DNA of 64,000 nt from Polynucleobacter sp. 80A-SIGWE (GCF_018882295.1 NZ_JACVOR010000002.1:434001-498000); one strand, 5' to 3'; counted from the first letter of the stretch, positions 1 to 10,941 are shown. Notes: generated by a model not told the origin, from the sequence alone. Translations and numbers: made by a program.

Positions 1-719
1 TTGCAGCTGCTTGGGAGTGGAGTCGCATTATTGCCCCTGAGGCAAAAAAGGCCGCATGGCTCTACGCCACTTTTTGTTTGGCCATCATTTTGTTTTTGCT
101 GGGTACGCAGGCGATCTCATGGCAATTCTCTTTGCTCATGATGGCGGTCTTATTTTGGTTCTTTCTGGCGCCATTCATTTTGGCCAAGGGCATGAATCTT
201 TCTCTTCAAAAATTCAAACCTTTCTACAGCATTTTGGGCTTAATCATTCTGCCGGCCACTTGGTTCGCATTGGTATTCCTACGTGAACTCGGTTTAGCCT
301 TTTTATTAAGTAGCATGGCCCTAGTTTGGGTTGCAGATATTGGCGCATATTTCGTTGGTAAGGCTTTTGGTAAACATAAGTTGGCTATAAATATCAGTCC
401 AGGGAAGTCGATTGAAGGTGCATTGGGCGGTCTAATACTTTGCTACCTTTACGCATTTTTGTGCGTAATGTATTTACCTCTTGGTGATACGCTTTTTGGT
501 GCTTGGGCAATTCGATTTGGTTGGGTACCAATGTTCTTAATGGTTACCGTATTGGCTGCGTTTAGCGTCTTTGGTGATTTGTTTGAGTCTCAGTTGAAGC
601 GCTTAGCCGGCGTTAAAGATAGCAGTCATTTATTGCCTGGTCATGGCGGTGTACTCGATCGGGTTGATGCTCTCATACCAACGATGCCGATTGCTGCATT
701 GTTAGCTGGATTGATTTGA
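1..719 (+). CDS. cdsA: Phosphatidate cytidylyltransferase, 5' end cut by window
   Basis: Makes CDP-diacylglycerol from phosphatidate and CTP at the inner membrane, the branch point of phospholipid synthesis. The frame is open from base 3, so the true start lies outside the window; 238 codons remain. The protein is strongly hydrophobic with many membrane segments. Near the C-terminus it carries the CdsA signature: SQLKR, then KD, then the PGHGG and DRVD block. It heads the envelope operon. Its TGA stop shares one base with the ATG of dxr, so the two are probably translationally coupled. The family call is secure; only the N-terminus is missing. Confidence 0.93.
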   Translation, partial: AAAWEWSRIIAPEAKKAAWLYATFCLAIILFLLGTQAISWQFSLLMMAVLFWFFLAPFILAKGMNLSLQKFKPFYSILGLIILPATWFALVFLRELGLAFLLSSMALVWVADIGAYFVGKAFGKHKLAINISPGKSIEGALGGLILCYLYAFLCVMYLPLGDTLFGAWAIRFGWVPMFLMVTVLAAFSVFGDLFESQLKRLAGVKDSSHLLPGHGGVLDRVDALIPTMPIAALLAGLI

Positions 720-1909
720 TGTCTGTTAAGCAAGTTGCCATCCTAGGATCTACAGGATCGATTGGTGTTAATACCTTAGATGTGATCCGCGCGCATCCTG
801 AACGCTTTAAAGTAGTTGCTCTGACTGCCGCAAAACAAATTGATCGTTTGGCTGAGCAATGTATTGAGTTTAGGCCGAATATTGCAGTAGTAGCCGATGC
901 TGATGGCGCCGCCAAGCTGAATCGTCTCTTGCAAGAAAAAAAGATTGTTACTCAAGTTCTCTATGGGCCTCAGGCCTTAGTCAGTGCAGTAACTGAATCT
1001 GGTTGCGACACCGTCATGGCGGCGATTGTTGGTGCTGCTGGTCTAGTTCCAGCCTTGGCTGCGGCGCAAGCAGGTAAGCGCGTATTGCTGGCCAATAAAG
1101 AAGCCTTGGTGATGTCGGGTAATTTATTTATGCAGGCTATGAAAGTGGGTGGTGGTGAGTTACTCCCAATTGATAGTGAGCACAATGCAATCTTTCAATG
1201 TTTGCCAGATCGTTTCACCAAAAATCCATCCGTCCATTTAGGCGTAGAAGAGCTTTGGTTAACTGCTTCAGGTGGACCCTTCAGGGATAAATCAATTGGA
1301 GATTTAGCAGGCATTACTCCGGAGCAGGCTTGCGCTCACCCAAACTGGGTGATGGGCAGAAAGATTTCTGTTGATTCGGCAACAATGATGAATAAGGGTC
1401 TTGAGGTGATTGAGGCTTTCTGGTTGTTTGGTTTGCCACTAGAAAAGATTAAGGTATTAATACATCCGCAGAGCGTAGTGCACTCCATGGTGCGCTACCG
1501 GGATGGCTCAGTGCTGGCACAAATGGGTCAGCCTGATATGCGTACGCCGATTGCCTATGGTCTGGCTTGGCCTGAACGCATTGATGCTGGTGTCGCCCCC
1601 TTGAATCTAACGCAGTTGACGGGCCTGAGCTTTACTGAGCCTAATTTCACTCAATTTCCTTGTTTGAGTTTGGCCTTTGCCGCCGCAAAAGCAGGGGGCA
1701 CTGCTCCTTCCGTCTTAAATGCTGCTAATGAAGTTGCTGTTGCTGCTTTCTTAGATGAAGGATTGGCTTACTTAAGCATTCCAAATGTGGTGGAGCACTG
1801 CTTAAATGCCCTGCCTCCAGTAGCGGCCGATTCGCTTGAAACGATTCTTGAGATTGATGCTCTAGCTCGTCAGGCTGCGAATCAGTTCATTCGCTCAATC
1901 CAGAAATAG
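719..1909 (+). CDS. dxr: 1-deoxy-D-xylulose 5-phosphate reductoisomerase
   Basis: Catalyses the NADPH-dependent rearrangement and reduction of DXP to MEP, the committed step of non-mevalonate isoprenoid synthesis; its products feed undecaprenyl phosphate and quinones. The N-terminal GSTGSIG loop binds NADPH. The PIDSEHNA block and the HPNW...[15 protein letters not shown] block form the metal and substrate site. At 396 residues it is of normal length. A TTG lies one codon upstream, but I chose the ATG at 719 because it overlaps the cdsA stop by one base, a common coupled arrangement in this operon. It is followed 11 bases later by rseP. Confidence 0.96.
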   Translation: MSVKQVAILGSTGSIGVNTLDVIRAHPERFKVVALTAAKQIDRLAEQCIEFRPNIAVVADADGAAKLNRLLQEKKIVTQVLYGPQALVSAVTESGCDTVMAAIVGAAGLVPALAAAQAGKRVLLANKEALVMSGNLFMQAMKVGGGELLPIDSEHNAIFQCLPDRFTKNPSVHLGVEELWLTASGGPFRDKSIGDLAGITPEQACAHPNWVMGRKISVDSATMMNKGLEVIEAFWLFGLPLEKIKVLIHPQSVVHSMVRYRDGSVLAQMGQPDMRTPIAYGLAWPERIDAGVAPLNLTQLTGLSFTEPNFTQFPCLSLAFAAAKAGGTAPSVLNAANEVAVAAFLDEGLAYLSIPNVVEHCLNALPPVAADSLETILEIDALARQAANQFIRSIQK

Positions 1910-1920
1910 ATCGACAGATT

Positions 1921-3054
1921 TTGCAGGCTTTAATCACTCTTGGCGTATTCTTAGTCACACTGGGTGTGTTGGTCAGCTTTCATGAATATGGCCATTTTTT
2001 GGCGGCTCGCTTGTGCGGGGTCAAAGTGCTTCGCTTTGCTTTGGGATTTGGCAAGCCGCTGTTAACTTATCGTGCCAGCAATGGAACGGAGTGGGTTCTA
2101 GCCTCCATTCCTCTAGGTGGCTATGTCAAATTATTAGATGGTCGCGATAGTCAGCAAAATATTCCAAAAGAAGATCGCCCCCAGTCTTTTGATGTGAAGC
2201 CGCTATGGCAGCGTTCTTTGATTGTGGCTGCAGGGCCATTTGCCAATTTTCTATTGGCCGTTATTTTATTTTCAGTGATTTATGTCTCGGGCGTGCCTCA
2301 GTTACCAGCTCGCTTGCAGGCTCCGCCAGAGCAATCGATTGCCGCGAAACTAGGGGTGAGGGCAGGTGACAAGGTTATTGGCTGGCAATCTCTGCCATCT
2401 GACTACAACAGCGCCCCCATTCTTGAGGAGTTCGACCCCGTTCCGAGTTGGAATGCCTTGCGCTGGTTGCTCTTGGACGCGATTACTGGAGAGGAGGGTT
2501 TTGCCCTGGAGATGCAGGATGCTTCTGGTGCTCGCCTAGTTAAATCCTTTCGACAGGGTGATTTGCCCCCAATTTCACCAGAATCCGACCCATTTCAAGC
2601 TTTGGGCCTGCTTCCGCAACTTAGCCCACCCTCAGAGTGGAAAGAGCTCAAATTAGGGCCTATAGATGCCCTAGGTTTTGCAACCCAGAGGGTCTATTTG
2701 ATTTCCAAGGTCTCCATGAGGCTAATGCTTGGTTTGTTTACCGGCAAAACGACCCTTAAACAGCTTGGCGGGCCATTGAGTATTGCGGATATGGCTGGGA
2801 AGTCTGCTCAGGTTGGTTGGCAGCCATTCGTAGCCTTCTTGGCCCTCATGAGTATCAGTATTGGACTCTTGAATTTAGTGCCCTTACCAATGCTAGATGG
2901 GGGTCAGCTCCTGTATGATGCATGGGAGTTGGTTGCTTGTAAGCGAATTTCTTTATCCCTGCAGGAAAAGCTCCAAAAAGTGGGTTTTTTGCTGCTGATA
3001 TTTCTTTCCTTGCTAGCCTTGTTTAACGATTTGCAACGCTACCTTTCACCTTGA
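1921..3054 (+). CDS. rseP: RIP zinc metalloprotease RseP (site-2 protease), short form
   Basis: Intramembrane protease that cuts the anti-sigma factor in the sigma-E envelope stress pathway and clears signal-peptide remnants. The zinc motif HEYGH sits at residues 21-25 in the first membrane helix, and the second metal motif NLVPLPMLDGG lies near the C-terminus. The start is a TTG, chosen because the N-terminus then matches the family in length. At 377 residues it is about 75 shorter than the 450-residue E. coli protein. Only one PDZ-like region (about residues 125-230) is visible. It runs through the DPFQALGLLP stretch, which matches the end of the E. coli first PDZ, and then goes directly to the membrane-proximal region, so the second PDZ seems absent. 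Confidence 0.9.
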   Translation: MQALITLGVFLVTLGVLVSFHEYGHFLAARLCGVKVLRFALGFGKPLLTYRASNGTEWVLASIPLGGYVKLLDGRDSQQNIPKEDRPQSFDVKPLWQRSLIVAAGPFANFLLAVILFSVIYVSGVPQLPARLQAPPEQSIAAKLGVRAGDKVIGWQSLPSDYNSAPILEEFDPVPSWNALRWLLLDAITGEEGFALEMQDASGARLVKSFRQGDLPPISPESDPFQALGLLPQLSPPSEWKELKLGPIDALGFATQRVYLISKVSMRLMLGLFTGKTTLKQLGGPLSIADMAGKSAQVGWQPFVAFLALMSISIGLLNLVPLPMLDGGQLLYDAWELVACKRISLSLQEKLQKVGFLLLIFLSLLALFNDLQRYLSP

Positions 3055-5399
3055 ATTTTTTGAACCCCTCTTTTCGCTCCGTAACTCGATTTGTTGCTCA
3101 AGTCGCCATCATTCTCGCGGCTGGTTTCTGTGTAAATTCACAAGCAGCTGAGTCCTTTGTCATTAAAGATATTCGCATTGAGGGTTTGCAGCGAGTAGAA
3201 CCAGGTACCGTGTTTAGCTACCTACCAGTTCAGGTTGGAGATACTTTTACCGAAGAGAAGAGCGCTGACGCTATTAAGGCGCTGTACAGCACTGGTTTTT
3301 TCCGAGATGTACAAATTCAAGCGCAAGGTAACGTCTTAATCGTGATCGTTGAAGAGCGTCCCACGATCTCTCGCATTGAATTTACTGGAATGAAGGAATT
3401 TGACCAGGAAACCGTTCGCAAGTCTTTAAAGGCCGTTGGTGTTGCCGAGGCACGCTTTTATGACAAAGCTTTGATTGATAAGTCCGAACAAGAGCTGAAG
3501 CGCGCCTATGTTGGTAAGGGTATGTATGCTGCCGAGGTAGTTGCAACCGTCACTCCGCTAGAGAGAAATCAGGTTGCCGTATATTTCAATATTGATGAAG
3601 GCCCTACAGCTAAAATCCAGGCGATCAATTTTATTGGCAATAACGTTTTTAGCGAGAGCACCCTTAACAGTCAGATGCAACTCAAAACTGGCGGTTGGCT
3701 GTCTTGGTATAGCAAAGACAATTTGTATTCCAAGCAAAAGCTTACGGCTGACTTAGAGAATATTCGCTCCTACTATCTCAATCGCGGCTACCTGGAGTTT
3801 GTCATTGAATCTACCCAGGTTTCTATTACCCCCGACAAAAAAGGCATTTACCTCACCATCAGTATTCGTGAGGGAAATAAGTTCACGGTTAAAGATGTGC
3901 GTTTGGCAGGTGAGTTGTTGGGTAAAGAGGCTGAGCTAATTCAGCTCGTAACTCTTAAGCCGGGTGATACCTTCTCTTCCGCCAAGGTAACTGAGAGCAC
4001 AAAGGCTATTGCTGAGATTTTAGGTTCCTATGGTTACGCTTTTGCGAATATTAGCCCTCAGCCAGATATTCGTCGTGACTTGAATGAGGTGGATCTTACC
4101 TTGGTGATTGATCCGGGTCGCCGTGTTTATGTGCGTCAAGTCAATATTACTGGTAACGCCAAAACTCGCGATATGGTGGTTCGTCGTGAAATGCGTCAGT
4201 TTGAAAGTTCATGGTTCGATAGTGAGAAGATTGATCTATCCAAAAAGCGTTTAGGTCGTTTGGGTTACTTCACTGAGACTGATGTATCTACTCAAGACGT
4301 TCCTGGATCCCCGGATCAAGTTGATGTGAATGTGAAAGTATCTGAAAAGCCAACTGGCGCTGTAACTCTTGGGGCAGGCTTCTCCTCAACAGAGAAGTTG
4401 ATTTTGTCTGCTGGTATTAATCAGGAGAATGCCTTTGGTACTGGTACTGCCGTTGGTCTTAATATGGCTCTCGGTAAGATTAATCAAAGTTTGGCTTTAT
4501 CAAACTATGACCCTTACTTCACTGAGGACGGCATTAGTCGCTACACCGATTTGTTTTATCGCTCATCCAAGCCTTTGTATTACATCGGTGATCCTGACTA
4601 TCAAATTAAGTCAGTGGGCTCAAACATTAAATTTGGTGTTCCATACACCGAGGTCGATCGCGTTTTCTTCGGAACTGGTATTGAGGCATTCCAGATTAAA
4701 TCTACCTCGAATACGCCGCAGCCTTATCTGAATTACATGATTGACTATGGTGCAGCGGCCCCTGGTTATCCTGCATCTCTTAATACCTATAACGTGCCAG
4801 TCACCATCGGTTGGTCACGCGATGGTCGTGATAGCGCTTTGATTCCATCATCAGGCTCTCTGCAGCAACTAAATGCTGAAGTAGGAACTCCTGTTGGCAA
4901 TATGATGTTCTACCGTATATTTGGTCAATATCAAAAGTATCACTCGTTTTCAAAGGGCAACATACTGTCCTTTAATGGTGAGGTTGGCTATGGTGAGGCC
5001 TATGGTAAGTATCCATTCCCAATCACCAAGAACTACTATGTTGGTGGTATTGGGTCGGTGCGGGGCTACTCTCCAGGATCCCTTGGACCCACTTATTACA
5101 ATAACAATACAGGCACTAATCAGCCGACTGGTGGTCAGTCCAAGATTGTCAGCAATGTTGAATACACTGTCCCGGTCCCGGGATCCGGGGTTGATAAAAC
5201 CTTGCGTGTATTTGGCTTCGTAGATGGCGGTAATGTCTATAACGAGAATATCAATCTCGTATTGCGATATTCTTATGGCTTAGGTTTATCATGGATATCA
5301 CCACTGGGCCCGCTAAAATTCAGTTACGGTATTCCGATCAAATCCTTGCCGACGGATAATATTCAGCGTTTGCAGTTCCAGGTGGGTACAGCGTTTTAA
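3051..5399 (+). CDS. bamA: Outer membrane protein assembly factor BamA
   Basis: Central, essential component of the BAM complex, which folds beta-barrel proteins into the outer membrane. The 782-residue protein has a signal peptide (about residues 1-33, ending NSQAA), then five POTRA repeats; the first begins FVIKDIRIEGLQRVEPGTV. A C-terminal Omp85 barrel ends in the aromatic residue expected of a beta signal (QVGTAF). The start is a TTG overlapping the rseP TGA by four bases. Being next to rseP makes sense, because RseP responds to outer-membrane folding stress. Function is certain by family; the start is supported by the signal peptide and the overlap. Confidence 0.96.
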   Translation: MNFLNPSFRSVTRFVAQVAIILAAGFCVNSQAAESFVIKDIRIEGLQRVEPGTVFSYLPVQVGDTFTEEKSADAIKALYSTGFFRDVQIQAQGNVLIVIVEERPTISRIEFTGMKEFDQETVRKSLKAVGVAEARFYDKALIDKSEQELKRAYVGKGMYAAEVVATVTPLERNQVAVYFNIDEGPTAKIQAINFIGNNVFSESTLNSQMQLKTGGWLSWYSKDNLYSKQKLTADLENIRSYYLNRGYLEFVIESTQVSITPDKKGIYLTISIREGNKFTVKDVRLAGELLGKEAELIQLVTLKPGDTFSSAKVTESTKAIAEILGSYGYAFANISPQPDIRRDLNEVDLTLVIDPGRRVYVRQVNITGNAKTRDMVVRREMRQFESSWFDSEKIDLSKKRLGRLGYFTETDVSTQDVPGSPDQVDVNVKVSEKPTGAVTLGAGFSSTEKLILSAGINQENAFGTGTAVGLNMALGKINQSLALSNYDPYFTEDGISRYTDLFYRSSKPLYYIGDPDYQIKSVGSNIKFGVPYTEVDRVFFGTGIEAFQIKSTSNTPQPYLNYMIDYGAAAPGYPASLNTYNVPVTIGWSRDGRDSALIPSSGSLQQLNAEVGTPVGNMMFYRIFGQYQKYHSFSKGNILSFNGEVGYGEAYGKYPFPITKNYYVGGIGSVRGYSPGSLGPTYYNNNTGTNQPTGGQSKIVSNVEYTVPVPGSGVDKTLRVFGFVDGGNVYNENINLVLRYSYGLGLSWISPLGPLKFSYGIPIKSLPTDNIQRLQFQVGTAF

Positions 5400-5417
5400 T
5401 TGTTTAAGGAAAGTTTT

Positions 5418-5945
5418 ATGAAGCTTCGTCAATCTTCTAAATGGATTCAATACGGCTTAATTGCTGTTTCTTCACTAATCGCTTTGCCACAGGCATTCGC
5501 ACAAGATGCTGGAACTCGAGTTGCGGCCGTGAACGTTGAGAAAGTTTTCAACGAATCCAATATGGCCAAAGCAAGCCAAACTAAATTGCAAAATGAATTC
5601 ATGAAGCGTCAGAACGAAATTCGTGAGAGCGCTCAAAAAATTAAGTCTGCTGCTGAAAAGTTAGACCGTGATTCAGCTGTAATGTCTGAGGCGGATCGTG
5701 TTCGTCGTCAACGTGAGTTGTCAGATCAGGATCGCGAACTGCAACGCAAGCAACGCGAATACACGGAAGATCTGAATCAGCGCAACTTTGAAGAGCGTGC
5801 CAAGATTGCTGAAAAAGCAAATCAAGCGCTCAAGCAAATTGCTGAGCAAAGAAAAATTGATGTCATTATTCAAGATCCAGCCTATGCCAATCCAAAGGTT
5901 GACGTTACTGAAGATGTCATCAAGGCTTTGAATAGTCTCAAGTAA
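5418..5945 (+). CDS. skp: Periplasmic OMP chaperone, Skp/OmpH family
   Basis: Holds unfolded outer-membrane proteins in the periplasm and delivers them to BamA, its upstream neighbour. The 175-residue protein has a signal peptide cleaved near PQAFAQ, followed by a long charged helix-rich region (about residues 45-140) with the heptad-like, Lys/Arg/Glu/Gln-rich composition of the Skp tentacles. The sequence [20 protein letters not shown] near the end is typical of the OmpH family. I chose the ATG at 5418 over an in-frame TTG at 5400 because an AAGGA Shine-Dalgarno sequence lies at 5406-5410. The small acidic DVTEDV end suits the family. Confidence 0.93.
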   Translation: MKLRQSSKWIQYGLIAVSSLIALPQAFAQDAGTRVAAVNVEKVFNESNMAKASQTKLQNEFMKRQNEIRESAQKIKSAAEKLDRDSAVMSEADRVRRQRELSDQDRELQRKQREYTEDLNQRNFEERAKIAEKANQALKQIAEQRKIDVIIQDPAYANPKVDVTEDVIKALNSLK

Positions 5946-5950
5946 GTTTT

Positions 5951-7006
5951 ATGCCCACCGCCATCGAGCTGGCCGAACAGTTTCAAGTAAGCTTGGTGGG
6001 GGATGGCTCCCTCGCGCTTCAGGGTCTCGCTCCTCTCGAGCGAGCTCAGTCAAGCCAAATCTCCTTTCTTTCTAATCCGCTATATCGTCAGCAGGCTAGT
6101 GACAGTTCTGCTGGTGGATTAATTGTTAGTCAGGCTGATCTCGATTTTCTTCAAGCAAATCCGAGTGCGAATTCTGCGCAGCGTGTGTATTTTGTCTCTA
6201 AAAATCCTTATGCAACTTTTGCCAGAATGGCACAGTATTTTGCCAAGGCAGCCGCACCTACCTATACCCCTGGTGCACATCCCAGTGCCGCAATAGATGT
6301 ATCCGTCACTATTCCGGCCTCATGTCATATCGGGCCTTTTGTGCAAATTGGCCCTGGCGTGAAATTAGGCGAACGCGTTACCTTGATAGGCAATACCTCT
6401 ATTGCTAGAAACTCTAGTATCGGTAGCGATACCTTGATTTATTCCAATGTTTCCCTTTATTCAGAAACTACGATAGGTGAGCGTTGCATTATTCATAGTG
6501 GCGCCGTTATTGGTGCTGATGGCTTTGGTTTTGCTCCTGATTTTTCTGCCGCTGGTGCCGAGTGGGTCAAGATCCCGCAAACCGGTGCCGTTGTTATTGG
6601 TAATGATGTTGAAATTGGTGCGTCAACCACAATTGATCGTGGCGCAATGAGCGACACGATCATAGGCAATGGAACTAAAATTGATAATCAAGTGCAAATT
6701 GCACACAACGTAGTAGTTGGTAATTGTTGCGTGATTGCTGGTTGTGCAGCGATCTCAGGAAGTACCAAGATTGGAAACTTCTGCATTATTGGTGGCGCCG
6801 CTAACTTTGCTGGCCACCTCAGTATTGCTGACAGAACCACCGTGTCCGGAAATACTTCGATTATTCGCTCCATCACCGAACCAGGCCAGCACTACACGGG
6901 TGTTTATCCGTCAATGCTCCATGGTGCTTGGGAGAAAAACGCTGCTATTTTGCGTGGCCTCGATAAAATACGTCAACGCTTACGATTATTAGATAAATCT
7001 AAATAA
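5951..7006 (+). CDS. lpxD: UDP-3-O-(3-hydroxyacyl)glucosamine N-acyltransferase LpxD
   Basis: Third enzyme of lipid A synthesis; adds the N-linked 3-hydroxyacyl chain from acyl-ACP. The N-terminal uridine-binding domain (about residues 1-100) is followed by a left-handed beta helix of hexapeptide repeats (about 105-310) and a C-terminal helix. The catalytic histidine is H252 in the QIAHNVVVG motif. Length (351) is close to the E. coli enzyme. It starts five bases after the skp stop, inside the conserved skp-lpxD-fabZ-lpxA-lpxB order. Confidence 0.96.
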   Translation: MPTAIELAEQFQVSLVGDGSLALQGLAPLERAQSSQISFLSNPLYRQQASDSSAGGLIVSQADLDFLQANPSANSAQRVYFVSKNPYATFARMAQYFAKAAAPTYTPGAHPSAAIDVSVTIPASCHIGPFVQIGPGVKLGERVTLIGNTSIARNSSIGSDTLIYSNVSLYSETTIGERCIIHSGAVIGADGFGFAPDFSAAGAEWVKIPQTGAVVIGNDVEIGASTTIDRGAMSDTIIGNGTKIDNQVQIAHNVVVGNCCVIAGCAAISGSTKIGNFCIIGGAANFAGHLSIADRTTVSGNTSIIRSITEPGQHYTGVYPSMLHGAWEKNAAILRGLDKIRQRLRLLDKSK

Positions 7007-7054
7007 ATCATCATCACACTAAAAAATTAGAAACTTTATTCAGCAGGTAAATAC

Positions 7055-7504
7055 ATGAGCAAACCTATCGCTATCGACATCAATCAAATTTTGAAGTTAT
7101 TGCCACACCGCTACCCATTTTTATTGGTTGACCGAGTGTTAGAGATTGAGCCTCGTCAAAGTATTACTGCTTTAAAGAATGTCACCATGAATGAGCCATT
7201 CTTTCAGGGGCACTTTCCGGATTTTCCAGTAATGCCTGGCGTCTTAATCATCGAGGCGCTTGCTCAAACTGCTGCACTACTTACTTTTTCAGAAGTCCGC
7301 GAAGAGAATGCGATTTATTACTTCGCTGGTATTGATGGAGCGCGTTTTAAGAAGCCAGTATTGCCCGGCGATCAACTGATCATGACGGCCAAGTTAGAGC
7401 GTGAGCGTGCCGGTATCTATAAATTTCAGGTGCAAGCTACTGTAGATGGCGAGTTGGCCGCAGAAGCTAATATCACTTGTGCTGTTCGTACGAAAGGTGC
7501 GTAA
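7055..7504 (+). CDS. fabZ: 3-hydroxyacyl-ACP dehydratase FabZ
   Basis: Dehydrates 3-hydroxyacyl-ACP in type II fatty-acid synthesis, competing with LpxA and LpxD for the same hydroxyacyl-ACP pool, which explains its place between them. The hot-dog fold protein of 149 residues carries the [11 protein letters not shown] strand, catalytic H53 in [11 protein letters not shown] and the catalytic glutamate E67 in IIEALAQ. A 48-base gap separates it from lpxD. Its TAA stop shares one base with the lpxA start. Confidence 0.96.
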   Translation: MSKPIAIDINQILKLLPHRYPFLLVDRVLEIEPRQSITALKNVTMNEPFFQGHFPDFPVMPGVLIIEALAQTAALLTFSEVREENAIYYFAGIDGARFKKPVLPGDQLIMTAKLERERAGIYKFQVQATVDGELAAEANITCAVRTKGA

Positions 7505-8301
7505 TGACTCGGATTCATGCATCTGCTGTAGTTGATAGCAAAGCTGAACTCGCTAGCGACGTAGAGGTTGGTCCATATTCCGTTATTGGGCCAAACGTCA
7601 AAATTGGCGCTGGCAGTAAGATCGGCTCTCATACTGTGATCGAGGGTTACACCACGATCGGTAAAGAAAATACCTTTGCTCACTTTGCTGCCATTGGTGG
7701 CGCTCCTCAGGATATGAAATACCGCGGCGAACCAACCCAACTGATTATTGGCGACCGCAATACGATTCGTGAGTTCACTACTATTCATACTGGTACATCT
7801 CAGGATGAGGGTATTACCCGCATCGGTAATGACAACTGGATCATGGCTTACGTACATATTGCGCATGACTGCCAAATCGGTAACCACACGATTTTCTCAA
7901 GTAATGCACAAATTGCTGGTCACGTGAAGGTGAGTGACTGGGCAATTATGGGTGGCATGTCAGGCGTCCATCAGTTTGTTCGCATTGGTCAGCATGCCAT
8001 GCTGGGTGGCGCCTCTGCATTAGTGCAAGACATTCCACCATTTGTGATTGCGGCCGGAGATAAGGCTTCTCCACATGGCATCAACGTTGAGGGTCTCAAG
8101 CGCCGTGGTTTCTCAAGTGAAACGATTTCTGCATTACGTCAGGCATATAAGGTTCTCTATAAAGACGGCCTCAGTTTCGAAGAGGCTAAGGTAGAGATTC
8201 AGAAGATGGTGCTAGCTAGCGCATCTGATGCCGCTACCGCAGAAAAGCTGACTGAGTTCCATGACTTTATTGCTGCCTCCACGCGCGGCATTATTCGATA
8301 G
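7504..8301 (+). CDS. lpxA: UDP-N-acetylglucosamine O-acyltransferase LpxA
   Basis: First enzyme of lipid A synthesis; transfers a 3-hydroxyacyl chain to UDP-GlcNAc. The 265-residue protein is a left-handed beta helix of hexapeptide repeats with catalytic H121 in the [10 protein letters not shown] motif, then the [10 protein letters not shown] and [13 protein letters not shown] segments and a helical C-terminus. I chose the ATG at 7504, which overlaps the fabZ stop by one base and gives the family's N-terminus ([10 protein letters not shown]). Confidence 0.96.
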   Translation: MTRIHASAVVDSKAELASDVEVGPYSVIGPNVKIGAGSKIGSHTVIEGYTTIGKENTFAHFAAIGGAPQDMKYRGEPTQLIIGDRNTIREFTTIHTGTSQDEGITRIGNDNWIMAYVHIAHDCQIGNHTIFSSNAQIAGHVKVSDWAIMGGMSGVHQFVRIGQHAMLGGASALVQDIPPFVIAAGDKASPHGINVEGLKRRGFSSETISALRQAYKVLYKDGLSFEEAKVEIQKMVLASASDAATAEKLTEFHDFIAASTRGIIR

Positions 8302-8311
8302 AGTAGATCGA

Positions 8312-9514
8312 GTGTCTAAACTTGCTTGTGTTGCCGGAGAACCTTCGGGTGACTTGCTGGCAGCGCCAGTACTCAGTGCGCTAAAGCAGATTCCAGATAC
8401 TTCCAGTTTGGAGGTTTACGGTATTGGTGGACCGCGCATGCAGGCGGAGGGGCTAAGGTCTGATTGGTCTATGGAGACTCTCAGTGTTCGTGGCTACGTT
8501 GAGGCTATCAAGCAACTACCCGCCATTCTGAAACTGCGCAAGGAACTCATTAGTAATCTTACGAGTGAGGGACGTCCCGACGTGTATCTCGGTATTGATG
8601 CTCCCGATTTCAATTTGGGCGTCGAGCTAGCTTTGCGTAAAGCAGGCATTCCAACCTTACATTTTGTTTCTCCATCAATTTGGGCATGGAGAGCAGGGCG
8701 CATTACGAAGATCAAGCAAGCGGTTGAACGCATGCTCTGTATCTTCCCCTTTGAAACTGAGATCTATGAGCGCGCCGGCATTAGCGCAACTTATGTAGGG
8801 CACCCACTAGCTAGCGAGATTCCACTTGAGCCAAATCCAGCCTCAGCCAAACAAAGAATCGAGCAGGCATTAAACCTACCCGCCAATGCATTAAATGGAA
8901 TTGTCATCTCTGTTCTGCCGGGCAGTCGTGGCTCAGAAATTGAACTTATTGCACCAGTCTTTTTTGAAACCATGACTGAGCTTGTGAAGCGCATGCCAGG
9001 ACAGTCTCTACATTTTGTGATCCCGGTGGCAACTCCACGCTTGCGAGCACCACTTGAAGCTTTACTCAAAAACACGCTAGAGAAGAATCCAATCCTGAAT
9101 ATTTATTTAATCGATGGTGAGGCGGATGCAGTCCTAGAAGCCGCTGATGTTGTGTTGATTGCAAGTGGCACTGCAACATTGCAGGCTGCACTCTGGAAAA
9201 AGCCTATGGTGATCTCCTATAAGGTACCTTGGCTGACTGCGCAGATTATGAAGCGACAGGGGTATCTGCCTTATGTTGGGCTTCCTAATATTTTGTGCGG
9301 TGAGTTCGTTGTCCCTGAGCTTCTTCAGGATGATGCAACTCCAAGTAACTTGGCTGATGCTTTATTGACTTGGTTAAATAACCCTAACAAAGTTGCCCAA
9401 TTAAAAACACGCTTTGCAGAAATGCATGAAACCTTACGCAGGCCAACAGGCTTATTAGTTGCGCAGGCTGTGGCGCAAACAATTACTGCAACTAAAAGTC
9501 GGATTTCTGTGTGA
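8312..9514 (+). CDS. lpxB: Lipid-A-disaccharide synthase LpxB
   Basis: Membrane-associated GT19 glycosyltransferase that joins UDP-diacylglucosamine and lipid X into the lipid A disaccharide. The N-terminal [16 protein letters not shown] motif, the [12 protein letters not shown] segment, the LPGSRGSEI turn and the [20 protein letters not shown] donor-site block are all family signatures. I chose the GTG at 8312, ten bases after the lpxA stop, which places the VAGEPSGD motif at the usual distance from the N-terminus (400 residues; E. coli has 382). An in-frame ATG at 8261 would add 17 residues inside lpxA and looks less likely. Confidence 0.94.
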   Translation: MSKLACVAGEPSGDLLAAPVLSALKQIPDTSSLEVYGIGGPRMQAEGLRSDWSMETLSVRGYVEAIKQLPAILKLRKELISNLTSEGRPDVYLGIDAPDFNLGVELALRKAGIPTLHFVSPSIWAWRAGRITKIKQAVERMLCIFPFETEIYERAGISATYVGHPLASEIPLEPNPASAKQRIEQALNLPANALNGIVISVLPGSRGSEIELIAPVFFETMTELVKRMPGQSLHFVIPVATPRLRAPLEALLKNTLEKNPILNIYLIDGEADAVLEAADVVLIASGTATLQAALWKKPMVISYKVPWLTAQIMKRQGYLPYVGLPNILCGEFVVPELLQDDATPSNLADALLTWLNNPNKVAQLKTRFAEMHETLRRPTGLLVAQAVAQTITATKSRISV

Positions 9515-10104
9515 GTGTGATTTGGATATGCGGTGTTGATGAGGCAGGCCGCGGTCCATTAGCGGGGGCGGTTGTTGCCGGTGCTGTTGTTCTTGATCCC
9601 GACAATCCTATTGCTGGTTTAAAAGATTCTAAGAGGTTATCAGCTGCCAGACGCGAGTTTCTGTTTGAGCAAATTCAACATAAGGCAAAAGCTTGGGGTA
9701 TTGGTGAGGCTAGTCCAGCTGAGATAGACGAAATCAATATTCTGCAGGCGACAATGTTGGCAATGCGCCGTGCAATTGAGGATCTCACTACACGTTTAGG
9801 CGGTTGGCCAGATAAGGCATTGATTGATGGGAATCGCTGCCCAGAGCTCCCGATTTCTGCAGAAGCTATTGTCAAAGGTGATACCAAAGAGCCTGCTATT
9901 TCAGCGGCATCGATCTTGGCTAAAGTCACGCGAGATCGTCAAATGATGGCTTTACATGAATTGCACCCACAATATGGATTTGCTCAACATATGGGATATC
10001 CAACAGAGGCGCATTTTTCTGCCTTAAAGGAATTTGGTGCCTGCGACCAACATCGCCGCAGCTTCTCACCAGTTCGCAATGTCTTAGCTCTGCATAGTCG
10101 ATAA
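9511..10104 (+). CDS. rnhB: Ribonuclease HII
   Basis: Cuts the RNA strand of RNA-DNA hybrids, including single ribonucleotides left in DNA. The [13 protein letters not shown] motif supplies catalytic D10 and E11; ALIDGN and the [18 protein letters not shown] block follow in the expected order. Length 197 is normal. The GTG start overlaps the lpxB stop by four bases (GTGA). Presence of rnhB after lpxB is the usual proteobacterial order. Confidence 0.95.
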   Translation: MSVIWICGVDEAGRGPLAGAVVAGAVVLDPDNPIAGLKDSKRLSAARREFLFEQIQHKAKAWGIGEASPAEIDEINILQATMLAMRRAIEDLTTRLGGWPDKALIDGNRCPELPISAEAIVKGDTKEPAISAASILAKVTRDRQMMALHELHPQYGFAQHMGYPTEAHFSALKEFGACDQHRRSFSPVRNVLALHSR

Positions 10105-10112
10105 TCCCAGCT

Positions 10113-10937
10113 ATGAAGATGGAATTTATCAGCTCAAAAGACAATCCCTTATTTAAGGAAATTCGTCAATTACAAGCTACTGGCCCTAAAGGCCAAAAGG
10201 CGAGATTTGCTTGCGGCCAGGCTTTGCTGGAAGGTATTCATTTAGTGCAAACTTGGGTTGGCAATTCAGCGCTCAAGACCTTGATTACCTCTGAATTAGG
10301 TTTGCAGAATCCTGAGATCGCCCAGGCCGTCTACGACCATGTAGAAATTTGTCCTGAGACTCGCGTTTATCAATTGGATAAAGGTCTCTGGGATTTGCTA
10401 TCTGATTTGGTGAATGCCCCTCAAATTGCAGGATTGCTAGATCTTCCTGAGTCTGCCTTAAACCCACAAAAGTCGGTTGCGACGATTTCTGGGGATGTGA
10501 TTATTTTGGATCGCATTCAAGATGCCGGTAATGTTGGCTCTATCTTGCGCACTGCAGCTGCAGCCGGCTTTACACAAGTGATCGCATTATCTGGTTGCGC
10601 TCACCTGTGGTCAAGCAAGGTATTGCGTGCTGGCATGGGTGCCCACCGCTTACTAGATCTTTACGAAGGGTGGTCAAGCTCACAAGTACTCAGTGCCGTA
10701 ACGGCGCCTTTACTGGCCGCCACTGCTGATGGTGAACTAGATCTCTTCAATATGCCCAAGGTACTAATCCATCCAGTTGCTTGGGTAATGGGAAGCGAAG
10801 GGCAGGGCGTTTCAGAAGATCTGATGGCACAAGCCAAGGGCGTATCAATCCCAATTGATCCAAGAGTTGAGTCCCTGAATGTTTCCACTGCAGCAGCAAT
10901 CTGCCTATTTGAAACCGTGCGTGTTCGCAGAAGCTAA
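10113..10937 (+). CDS. TrmH/SpoU-family RNA 2'-O-methyltransferase
   Basis: Predicted SAM-dependent ribose methyltransferase of the SPOUT (trefoil knot) class acting on rRNA or tRNA. The N-terminal part (about residues 1-100) resembles the RNA-binding substrate domain of RlmB-like enzymes. The C-terminal SpoU domain has the three motifs: ILDRIQDAGNVGSILRTA, VAWVMGSEGQGVSEDL and IPIDPRVESLNVSTAAAI. It starts nine bases after rnhB and ends the operon. The exact RNA target cannot be told from sequence. A second ATG two codons downstream is an equally possible start. Confidence 0.88.
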   Translation: MKMEFISSKDNPLFKEIRQLQATGPKGQKARFACGQALLEGIHLVQTWVGNSALKTLITSELGLQNPEIAQAVYDHVEICPETRVYQLDKGLWDLLSDLVNAPQIAGLLDLPESALNPQKSVATISGDVIILDRIQDAGNVGSILRTAAAAGFTQVIALSGCAHLWSSKVLRAGMGAHRLLDLYEGWSSSQVLSAVTAPLLAATADGELDLFNMPKVLIHPVAWVMGSEGQGVSEDLMAQAKGVSIPIDPRVESLNVSTAAAICLFETVRVRRS

Positions 10938-10941
10938 AAAT

